The notes below the pieces were generated by a model that did no database searches, was not told where the DNA came from, and saw nothing but the letters and a program-made list of their open reading frames with translations. A stretch of 64,000 nucleotides of DNA from Verrucomicrobiia bacterium (GTDB lineage: Bacteria; Verrucomicrobiota; Verrucomicrobiia; Opitutales; Cerasicoccaceae), in assembly GCA_030432235.1 (NCBI GenBank), contig JAUIHT010000005.1, positions 372,001-436,000 of the forward strand. The letters are read 5' to 3'. Of this stretch, positions 24,395-31,562 are shown piece by piece. Within the stretch, counting starts at the first letter, position 1; the number at the start of each line of letters is the position of its first letter. Position numbers and translations under genes: made by a program.

Positions 24395-26005
24395 ATGCTG
24401 CGTATCAAGCACCTTACAGTAGTACTATCTATCTTCGCCGGGTTGCTCCTAGGCAATACCGCCATGGCCCTGCGGGTCATTCCCTTGGAAATCGCCAACA
24501 AGGGGGACGCCAAACGGCTCGTGATCTACGTCGGAATCAATGGAGGCCAGCCTTTCCCTTACTTGTTCGACACAGGTTCTGCCGGTTTCAACGCCTCCTA
24601 TTTTAATGGCAACTATACCGGCCCTGGAGAAAATCCCTTCGACTGGAAGTTCTCCTCCTATTATGAAGGCTTCGAACCCAAAGATTCTTATGCCGGCACC
24701 TTTTACACCGACGGCGTGGGCGACCTGATCAAGCCCTGTTATGTGGAGCAAATTGAAATCTACAACCCCTACGACCTCTCCACACCAGCGGTGATATTGA
24801 AGGCCAACGAAGTAAACCCAGACTCAGAAGGCTTCATCGTCAACCAGCTGTGGCAAATACTAGAGCCCGTACAGAACAACGAAACGCCTGACTGGACCGA
24901 CCGTGGCAAATATCAGTTCGTGTTTAAAAAGGACTTCAGGCAGAATCTTAAACAAGGCCTCGCTCCCTTTACCGACGGGCTCTACGGCACTTTCGGGGCA
25001 GGTATGTTTACCGGATATAACACCTCAAACCCAGACACCACCGTCGACTTCATCAACTCCAGCGTCCTGGGGCAGGCCACGACCAGCGGTTATGCCGTGG
25101 TGGCCAACGCAAATGCCACTGCCGCCTATGTGATCCTGGACATAAACGAACCTGTCTTTCTCGATCAATTCGATACCGTACTCGAGTGGGTCATGAACGG
25201 GAATACCCCATACGCATTCCCCAACAGCCAAGCCAACTCGGGCATAGAATACGGAGTCGGCGAGTTTACCATCATGCTATCACAGGATAATAACGACCCG
25301 GTAAGCTGGTCCGTGCCGGTGTCTATTGATACCGGTACCCCCGAATACACGCTGCATTACAGCGGAAACGCGACAGGCCAACAAAACCTGGAAAACAACT
25401 ACATCGCCGCCGACACCACCGAGACCATCAAGGCGGGGGTCGAGGCCACGGTCCATGGCACCACAGCCAATGCAGCCTCCTACCGCTACACGGTGACCTA
25501 TAATACCGCTTTTTTTACCACCGATCACACAACCGTTTCTACCGGCGAATCGGGTGACAGTACCCTCGGCGTCGGTTTTTTCCTGAACAACGCCATCACT
25601 TACAATCTGGCAAGCCGGCGAACACGCTACACCCCCGACAACATCGGCCTACCACCTTCGATCAACCCCTCGGCAGGCGTTCTGCCCAAAGCCTTACGTA
25701 ACTCGATCCCCTTCGGCAACAAGCACTTCTTGTCTCCCTGGCTGGGTATGCTCGTGAAGTTCGAGAGCGATGCATTCCTTTACACACTGAACATGGGCTG
25801 GGTCTGGCCGGATCCAGCCGGTACCGAGGCAGGCACCTGGCTTTGGTCGAACAACCTGAATAGCTGGCTCTGGGGAAGCATGGCCACGGGCCACTTCCTC
25901 TACATGGATAGCCTGTCCAAATGGATTTATGCCGTCAGCTCCCCGGGTGGAGGCAGCTTCTACCTCGCAGATGGCACGCAGGATTGGGTCTACGTATCCG
26001 ATTGA
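24395..26005 (+). CDS. Secreted pepsin-like (two-DTG) protein with Trp-rich C-terminal repeat domain
   Basis: The 536-residue protein starts with a signal peptide (to about residue 25, AMA). It has YLFDTGSAGFNASYF with D59-T-G-S and a second VSIDTGTPEYTL with D312-T-G-T. Two DTG(S/T) triads in one chain are the hallmark of the bilobal pepsin-type aspartic peptidases, rare in bacteria. The C terminus (about 465-536) has W-x-W repeats such as MGWVWPDPAG, TWLWSNNLNSWLWG and KWIYAVSSPGGG. This is a beta-hairpin module found at the end of many verrucomicrobial exported proteins. Protease activity is an inference; the spacing between triads (253) is larger than in pepsin. Confidence 0.6.
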   Translation: MLRIKHLTVVLSIFAGLLLGNTAMALRVIPLEIANKGDAKRLVIYVGINGGQPFPYLFDTGSAGFNASYFNGNYTGPGENPFDWKFSSYYEGFEPKDSYAGTFYTDGVGDLIKPCYVEQIEIYNPYDLSTPAVILKANEVNPDSEGFIVNQLWQILEPVQNNETPDWTDRGKYQFVFKKDFRQNLKQGLAPFTDGLYGTFGAGMFTGYNTSNPDTTVDFINSSVLGQATTSGYAVVANANATAAYVILDINEPVFLDQFDTVLEWVMNGNTPYAFPNSQANSGIEYGVGEFTIMLSQDNNDPVSWSVPVSIDTGTPEYTLHYSGNATGQQNLENNYIAADTTETIKAGVEATVHGTTANAASYRYTVTYNTAFFTTDHTTVSTGESGDSTLGVGFFLNNAITYNLASRRTRYTPDNIGLPPSINPSAGVLPKALRNSIPFGNKHFLSPWLGMLVKFESDAFLYTLNMGWVWPDPAGTEAGTWLWSNNLNSWLWGSMATGHFLYMDSLSKWIYAVSSPGGGSFYLADGTQDWVYVSD

Positions 26006-26081
26006 CGGGCAACTGCCACAACGACCCAACTCCGGCATTGACGCCGAACGGCGAGCGGCCCATTTTCTGCCTTTTTCCGAT

Positions 26082-26564
26082 ATGGACCGCGTCCTCCAGC
26101 TTCTCATCGAAGGCGAATACCTCTCCACCGAGCAAATGGGGCAGGTTCTTGGCATGTCCACCGAGCAAATCGTGGCCGAGCTGAAGCGTCTCAAGGATGA
26201 AGACATCCTTCTGGGCTGGATTCCTGTACTGCACCCCGAGCACGTCGACGAAGAGGCCGTGCGGGCCGTCATCGAGGTGAAGATCAGCCCGGAGCGCGAG
26301 GGTGGCTTCGACCGCATCGCCGAGCGCATCAGCAAGTTCGACCGGGTAGAGTCCTGCTACCTGATGTCGGGCGCCTACGACCTGCTGGTCATCATGCGCG
26401 CGCAAAACCTCAAGCGCGTGGCCTCGTTCGTCTTTGAAAAGCTCGCGCCCATCGAAGGCGTGACCTCCACCGCCACCCATTTCATGCTCAAAGCCTACAA
26501 GGAGCAGGGACACCTGCTCGAACACGCAGCCGCAGAAGCCGCCAAGCCCGCCGTCAGCCCGTGA
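26082..26564 (+). CDS. Lrp/AsnC-family transcriptional regulator
   Basis: The 160-residue protein has an N-terminal winged-helix region (YLSTEQMGQVLGMSTEQIVA, near 13-32). The C-terminal RAM ligand-binding domain contains VRAVIEVKISPERE, VESCYLMSGAYDLLVIMRAQ (residues 91-110) and GVTSTATHFMLKAYKEQG. Lrp proteins sense amino acids. The aminotransferase gene follows after 170 bases, and this regulator-enzyme pairing recurs in Verrucomicrobiota and others, so they probably work on the same amino acid. A terminator inside repeat element G lies between them. Confidence 0.85.
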   Translation: MDRVLQLLIEGEYLSTEQMGQVLGMSTEQIVAELKRLKDEDILLGWIPVLHPEHVDEEAVRAVIEVKISPEREGGFDRIAERISKFDRVESCYLMSGAYDLLVIMRAQNLKRVASFVFEKLAPIEGVTSTATHFMLKAYKEQGHLLEHAAAEAAKPAVSP

Positions 26565-26569
26565 GGATT

Positions 26570-26728
26570 GAACGCTGAATGCATAATGCATAACGCTGAA
26601 CTCCCCACGGGCCGCCAAAATTCACTGGCGGCTTTTTGCTTTCTAAAACACGACCAAACCCATAAACCATAAAATTCGCGAAAACCTGTTTGCCAGACTC
26701 AGCGCTCAGCATTCAGCGTTCAGCGTTT
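26570..26728. repeat. Inverted heptad-arm element G (unit GAAYGCW)
   Basis: The left arm, 26570-26604, runs GAACGCT, GAATGCA, TAATGCA, TAACGCT, GAACTCC. The right arm, 26694-26728, read on the minus strand, gives AAACGCT, GAACGCT, GAATGCT, GAGCGCT, GAGTCTG. Each unit is exactly 7 bases. The left arm starts 6 bases after the Lrp stop codon and the right arm ends 7 bases before the aminotransferase start. Confidence 0.75.
26611..26637 (+). terminator. Rho-independent terminator after the Lrp gene
   Basis: GCCGCC, a ten-base loop, GGCGGC and TTTTT. It lies between the two arms of repeat element G. Confidence 0.75.
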
Positions 26729-26734
26729 ACTCTC

Positions 26735-27913
26735 ATGTCCTCCCAAAGATTCATCGCCCGGCACGTCACCGGATTGCCCCGCTCGGGCATTCGTGACTTC
26801 TTCGCCATTGTTTCGCAGATGAAGGACGCGATCTCCCTCGGTATCGGGGAGCCGGACTTCGTCACGCCCTGGCATATCCGGGAGGCCGCCATCTACGCCC
26901 TGGAGCAGGGAAAAACCAGTTACACCGACAACAAGGGCCTCATCCAGTTGCGTCGGGAAATCGCCACCTACGTGGAAGACTTTTTTTCCGTCAGCTATAA
27001 GCCCGACACGGAGGTTCTGGTCAGCGTGGGCGTGTCGGAGGCGCTGGACATCGCCCTGCGCGCGGTGCTCAACCCCGGCGACAAGGTGCTCTACCACGAA
27101 CCCTGCTACGTGAGCTATTCGCCCAGCGTTGCCCTGGCCCACGCCGTGCCCATCGGCGTGCCCACCAAGGCCGAAGACGCCTTCGCGCTGGACCCGGACG
27201 CGCTCATCGCCGCCTGGGAGCCTGGCGTGAAAGCGCTCATCCTCAACTTCCCGACCAATCCCACCGGCGGCACCATCGACCGGCCCAAGCTCGAAAAGAT
27301 CGCCAAGTTCGCCGTCGACAAGGATCTGCTGGTGCTCTCGGACGAAATTTACGCCGAGCTGACCTACGAGGGCGAGCATGTCTCCATTGCTTCGTTGCCG
27401 GGCATGCGCGAGCGCACTATTTTCCTGCACGGTTTTTCGAAGGCCTTTGCCATGACGGGCTTCCGCGTCGGCTTCGCTTGCTCCACGCCGGAGCTCATCG
27501 AGGCCATGATGAAGGTCCACCAGTACGCCATGATGTGCGCTCCCATCCTTAGCCAGGAGGCCGCCATCGAGGCTCTGCGCAACGGCGCCGAGAGCGTCGC
27601 GAAGATGCGTGAGCAATACCACCGCCGCCGCGACTTCATTTGCCGCCGCTTCAACGAAATGGGCCTGACCTGCCACGTCCCGCGCGGCACCTTTTATTCC
27701 TTCCCGTCGATTGCCTCGACTGGCATGAAGTCCATTGATTTCTGCAAGGCGCTACTGGAAGCGGAGAAAGTCGCCATCGTGCCCGGCACAGCCTTCGGGC
27801 CGTCCGGCGAAGGCTTCGTCCGCGCCAGCTTCTCCAACAGCTACGAGCAACTCATCCGGGCGACTGACGCCATTGAGCGCTTCGTACAACAAGGCATCCC
27901 CGTGGCCAAATAG
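26735..27913 (+). CDS. PLP-dependent aminotransferase, class I/II
   Basis: The 392-residue protein is a fold-type I aminotransferase. GIGEPDFVTPWHIREAA near 37-53 is the N-terminal substrate loop. NFPTNPTGG near 171-179 contains the Asn that contacts PLP. SDEIYAEL near 206-213 has the Asp and Tyr of the cofactor site. HGFSKAFAMTGFRVGF near 233-248 carries the catalytic Lys. RASFSNSYEQL near the end has the carboxylate-binding Arg. Amino-acid specificity cannot be read. The start at 26735 is the ATG immediately after repeat element G; the Lrp regulator is upstream. Confidence 0.9.
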   Translation: MSSQRFIARHVTGLPRSGIRDFFAIVSQMKDAISLGIGEPDFVTPWHIREAAIYALEQGKTSYTDNKGLIQLRREIATYVEDFFSVSYKPDTEVLVSVGVSEALDIALRAVLNPGDKVLYHEPCYVSYSPSVALAHAVPIGVPTKAEDAFALDPDALIAAWEPGVKALILNFPTNPTGGTIDRPKLEKIAKFAVDKDLLVLSDEIYAELTYEGEHVSIASLPGMRERTIFLHGFSKAFAMTGFRVGFACSTPELIEAMMKVHQYAMMCAPILSQEAAIEALRNGAESVAKMREQYHRRRDFICRRFNEMGLTCHVPRGTFYSFPSIASTGMKSIDFCKALLEAEKVAIVPGTAFGPSGEGFVRASFSNSYEQLIRATDAIERFVQQGIPVAK

Positions 27914-27928
27914 CTGAACCCCCGAACC

Positions 27929-29257
27929 ATGAAACGCATACCCCTCACGCTATCACTCCTGCTCGTGCTGGCAGCGCGACTCTGCGCTGTCGATATCATC
28001 GACCTCGGCGAGGCGCCCGCCGAGTGGACCGCTGCCCCGAAGAACACCGCGCTGGGCCAGAAGCTCCTCAGCTACACGACCGACGGCCCTATCCCGCTCG
28101 ACCAGGGCCGCATTCTCTTTAACTCCCGCCTGCGTGTCGAGCATGCCGCGCAGCAGGGTTTACAGTCCGACCTCGCCTGGACATGGCGCACGCGCATCGG
28201 CTACGAAACACCCAAGTACTACGGCATCTACGGCGTGGGCGAGTTTGAGAACACGTGGGCGATGAACCTGAGCAACTACCAGTCCACCCCACCCCCGCTC
28301 AGTTCTCCCAACAACCGCGCGGTCATTGCCGACCCGCGCAACAATCAGCTCAACCAGCTTTTCCTCGGTTACAGTGGCTACAACAGCGCATTCAAGGGCG
28401 GGCGGCAAATCGTCAACCTGAACAACCAGCGCTTCGTCGGCGCGGTCGCCTGGCGTCAGAACGACCAGACCTACGACGCCGTCCGGGCCGAGACGGAAAT
28501 CGTCAAGGACTTCTGGATATCCTACGTCTACAACTGGCAGGTCAACCGCGTCTTCGGCGTCTATGCCCCCGTCACCGAGCAGGAGCGGTTCATCTCGCGC
28601 AACCACTTCGTCAACGTCAACTACCTCGACGCTCCCTACGGCACGGCCGGCGCTTATTTCTACTACCTCGACCTGGGTGACGGCCTGGCAGCCCGTAACG
28701 GCTCCGGTAGCAGCGCGGGTGTGTTCTACGACGGCTCCTATGAAATCGACGAGAACTGGAGCCTGCCCTTCCGCGCCGAATATGCCTTCCAGGTCAACAA
28801 CGGCGCCAGCGCCCCGGTACAAGGAAATTTCTTCGAGAACTACTGGCACATTATTCTCGGTGCCAAGTACCAGAACTACGAGCTCGACCTCGGCTTTGAG
28901 AATCTCAGTGGCAACGGTACGCGCTCCTTCCAGACGCCCCTGGGCACCCTGCACGGTTTTAACGGCTGGGCCGACCGCTTTCTCGTTACGCCGCTCACCG
29001 GACTGCGCGACTACTACCTGCGCTACAACATCGGGCTGCCCTACGAGGTCAAGCTCACCGGGGCCCTGCACTACTTTACCGCCGAGCAATCCGACAACAC
29101 CTACGGCAAGGAGATCGATATCGGTTTTTCACGCAAGTTTTCCGAGAACCTTTCCGGCATGGTGAAATTCGCTTATTACGATGGCAACGGCTCCCCCAAT
29201 GTCGGACTGGCCGCCAACACGACCAAGCTCTGGATGCAGCTCGATTTCAGCCTCTAG
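27929..29257 (+). CDS. Outer-membrane beta-barrel porin (alginate-export-like)
   Basis: The 442-residue protein starts 15 bases after the aminotransferase. A signal peptide (to about residue 21, RLCA) is followed by alternating amphipathic strands rich in Tyr, Trp and Asn. Family-like pieces are GGRQIVNLNNQRFVGAVAWRQ near 157-177, TLHGFNGWADRF near 343-354, and a last strand ending in aromatic/hydrophobic residues (LWMQLDFSL). This fits the alginate_exp/porin family of outer-membrane channels. The substrate is unknown. Confidence 0.75.
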   Translation: MKRIPLTLSLLLVLAARLCAVDIIDLGEAPAEWTAAPKNTALGQKLLSYTTDGPIPLDQGRILFNSRLRVEHAAQQGLQSDLAWTWRTRIGYETPKYYGIYGVGEFENTWAMNLSNYQSTPPPLSSPNNRAVIADPRNNQLNQLFLGYSGYNSAFKGGRQIVNLNNQRFVGAVAWRQNDQTYDAVRAETEIVKDFWISYVYNWQVNRVFGVYAPVTEQERFISRNHFVNVNYLDAPYGTAGAYFYYLDLGDGLAARNGSGSSAGVFYDGSYEIDENWSLPFRAEYAFQVNNGASAPVQGNFFENYWHIILGAKYQNYELDLGFENLSGNGTRSFQTPLGTLHGFNGWADRFLVTPLTGLRDYYLRYNIGLPYEVKLTGALHYFTAEQSDNTYGKEIDIGFSRKFSENLSGMVKFAYYDGNGSPNVGLAANTTKLWMQLDFSL

Positions 29258-29376
29258 TTCAGGCGACGCCACACGGTTTTTGGCTGTCCTCACTTGAGGA
29301 GTCAATAGGCGTAGCCCTTTTACTCGACGCACACGATTCATTCGCAACTCGTTTTCAGTCAGTTGGTTGAGACATG

Positions 29377-29396
29377 CCATGCAGCTTGCAGCATGG
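29377..29396. promoter_or_regulatory. Imperfect 20-base palindrome upstream of the PEP-CTERM gene
   Basis: CCATGCAGCTTGCAGCATGG pairs at 8 of 10 positions. A related site with the shared core GCAGCTTGCWGCAT lies at 30607-30624, upstream of the pseudopilin gene, so both may be read by one regulator. Confidence 0.35.
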
Positions 29397-29476
29397 AATT
29401 GGCATTGTCCAAAGCGTTCATGCGCGCACACTCAGGGCTGTCAATTAATACCCAAAACCAATCCCAAATCCTCATT

Positions 29477-30379
29477 ATGAAAAAACTCGTTCCAACTGTA
29501 CTCGTGTCCCGATTCACCCAAGCCACCCCTTGGCTATCCATCGCCTTGGCCGCTGGCTTGGCCTCCCTGATGACGACCCCGCGCCTGAACGCCGACACCA
29601 CGGTATTCAGTGATGACATGAACTATGCGGACAACACCGAGATTCAGGCTGCCTGGTCCAACGGCCTTGGGGCTCCATCGGAAGTGTTCACCCAGCTAAG
29701 CTTCGCCCCCACGCCGCTTAGTGCATTAACACCCACGCCGGCCAGCGGTACCGTCATGGGCCTGAACAACGGGATTCGCTACCGTTCCCTGGATTCAACC
29801 GTGACTCAGGACTGGACACTCAGCTTTCTGGTGCTGCAGAGCAGCTATCAGCGTGGTCAAGGCGTCTATCTGTTGGATTCAACTGGCTCCGAGGGCTATG
29901 GAGTCATTTTTGACGGATCAACCGTCAACTCATATAGCGGTGAGGGTTTTCTTAAGATCATGAAATTTGACAACTCGACCTACACGGATTGGGGAAGTTT
30001 CGGAATTGGCACCCAATTGGTTGTCGGTATCGAGAGCGGTCACCCGGTACTGGGTTATGCAGTAACAGCTGCCCCGGATGCGGACCAAAACAATGCCAGC
30101 TATGATACCGGCAATTGGCAAGATATGCTGGAGGTCACTCTCACTTGGGAGAGCGCTACCGGGACACTCACCGCCTACGCCGGTGGCGTCGAAAGCATAT
30201 CCACCACGGATACGGACTTCTCCAACTTTGACAGAATCTACCTGCGCGGAAACACCAAAGGCTATTTTGACAATCTACAAGTGACTGTAGTCCCAGAGTC
30301 TTCCGCTACTGGCTGGGTCCTGGGCGGCATCTGCCTCGGCTTGGCCGGTGTGGCGACCTGGAAGCGTCGCCGCAGATGA
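29477..30379 (+). CDS. PEP-CTERM-type exported protein
   Basis: About 300 residues. The start at 29477 follows a plausible leader (MKKLVPTVLVSRFTQATPW) with an unusually long signal region ending near LNADTTVF. The body looks like a beta-sandwich/LamG-like domain (FSDDMNYADNTEIQAAW at the start, YLRGNTKGYFDNLQVTVV at the end). The C terminus has VPESS, a hydrophobic helix and WKRRRR, a VPES variant of the exosortase sorting signal. The following genes encode a pseudopilin and a beta-helix protein. Function unknown. Confidence 0.7.
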   Translation: MKKLVPTVLVSRFTQATPWLSIALAAGLASLMTTPRLNADTTVFSDDMNYADNTEIQAAWSNGLGAPSEVFTQLSFAPTPLSALTPTPASGTVMGLNNGIRYRSLDSTVTQDWTLSFLVLQSSYQRGQGVYLLDSTGSEGYGVIFDGSTVNSYSGEGFLKIMKFDNSTYTDWGSFGIGTQLVVGIESGHPVLGYAVTAAPDADQNNASYDTGNWQDMLEVTLTWESATGTLTAYAGGVESISTTDTDFSNFDRIYLRGNTKGYFDNLQVTVVPESSATGWVLGGICLGLAGVATWKRRRR

Positions 30380-30389
30380 AAATTGGGTA

Positions 30390-30527
30390 TTAAGAGTACA
30401 GTCCTTCGGCATCCTTGAACGAAATCTTGGAGCCCTTGGAGGCCGCGCGCTTGCCCTTACTAGCGGCGCGCGGCTTAATCTGTTTATAGCTTGAGGGAAT
30501 GCGCCTGTGCGATGTTTGGCCTATGGC
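30390..30527 (-). pseudogene. Orphan coding-like tail, gene remnant
   Basis: On the minus strand an open stretch without a start codon reads RRIPSSYKQIKPRAASKGKR, followed by AASKGSKISFKDAEGLYS and a TAA stop. It is Lys/Ser-rich and looks like the basic C-terminal tail of a lost gene. The rest of the 30380-30798 gap holds no complete gene. It has a GC-rich hairpin (GCCGCGCGC pairing with GCGCGCGGC) inside the remnant and a palindrome at 30607-30624. The remnant reading is tentative; the stretch may simply be non-coding. Confidence 0.25.
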
Positions 30528-30606
30528 TCAAGGCACGCGAAACGATGATGTTATGGAAACTGCAGGCCGTGGCGATTTCTCGAATGCCGGGGACTATCAA
30601 CATTCG

Positions 30607-30624
30607 TGCGCAGCTTGCTGCATA
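30607..30624. promoter_or_regulatory. Palindrome with shared GCAGCTTGCWGCAT core
   Basis: TGCGCAGCTTGCTGCATA contains GCAGC-TT-GCTGC. It matches the core of the site at 29377-29396 and lies 175 bases before the pseudopilin start. Confidence 0.35.
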
Positions 30625-30798
30625 AGGAGTTATTTGTCTATGCCTGGATATGCGTCCATTTTAGCAATCAGAAACATGAGCAACCGTCTCCCCCGGCGGA
30701 TTTCCTTATCTCGATTTAGCGTTTCTGGATAGTCTTTCACCGAGCATTCATTGAGCCCCCCAATCAATATGATTTTCCCCAGCCCATTCGACAGTCGC

Positions 30799-31521
30799 AT
30801 GAAGCGTTACCCCGCCTCCGGATTTACGCTGATTGAGCTCCTCACCGTGATTGCCATCATGGGTATATTGGGAGTCATCCTGATAACGGTCGTCGGACAG
30901 GCACGCCAAATGGTGGACAAAACCGAATGCGCCAGCAACATGCGCCAACTCGGTATCGCTACCATGGCCTACGTGCAGGAGCATGATGGCAAATATCCTC
31001 TCAGTAACAGCGAAGGCTCATGGGATCTGCGACTGATACCCTACTTCGATCATCCAGGCGCAAATGCACCCACAAAGATTTTGAAATGCCCCAGCGACCC
31101 ACGTGATCTAATCCTGCCGGGCGTCAACAATTTCGCCCGCTCCTACAGCGTCAGTGCCCCCCATCAGAGCACTGACAGCGAGGGTAATGTCGTGCGGGAT
31201 AATCGCGGAATGGTTCGTGGCGACTTCTCGCGCCAAATTAGCGAACTGACGCATCCAGCGGATACTGTTTTCCTGGCCGAATGGTTTTCCGATGGCAGCG
31301 GCACCATTTTTGACGGCCAACGGCAATTCAAACCGGCCTATGCCTGGTTAAATGGCTGGTATGTGGACCAAGGTGGAGGCTGGCCCAGTCTACCGGGTAA
31401 AAAACCGTACCACGGAGAAGTCATGAATTTTTGCTTTGCCGACGGTCACGTTGAATCGATCGTGCCTTGGGAAATTGACGACTCCCCCAATCGCTGGCTG
31501 GCGGTCCGAGGTAGCGAGTAG
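30799..31521 (+). CDS. Type II secretion/prepilin-like protein with N-terminal methylation motif
   Basis: About 240 residues. MKRYPASGFTLIELLTVIAI gives the prepilin cleavage site (G^FTLIE) and the hydrophobic pilin helix. CASNMRQLGIATMAYVQEHDGKYP and a terminal NFCFADGHVESI (the H-x9-DG-type end) place it in the large DUF1559-like pseudopilin group, expanded in Planctomycetes and Verrucomicrobia. Many are exported surface proteins rather than true pilins. It precedes a secreted beta-helix protein, which may share its regulation. Confidence 0.82.
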   Translation: MKRYPASGFTLIELLTVIAIMGILGVILITVVGQARQMVDKTECASNMRQLGIATMAYVQEHDGKYPLSNSEGSWDLRLIPYFDHPGANAPTKILKCPSDPRDLILPGVNNFARSYSVSAPHQSTDSEGNVVRDNRGMVRGDFSRQISELTHPADTVFLAEWFSDGSGTIFDGQRQFKPAYAWLNGWYVDQGGGWPSLPGKKPYHGEVMNFCFADGHVESIVPWEIDDSPNRWLAVRGSE

Positions 31522-31562
31522 GACCATTGGGGCACGTTTACGGTTCCCTTCAGACACATTCC

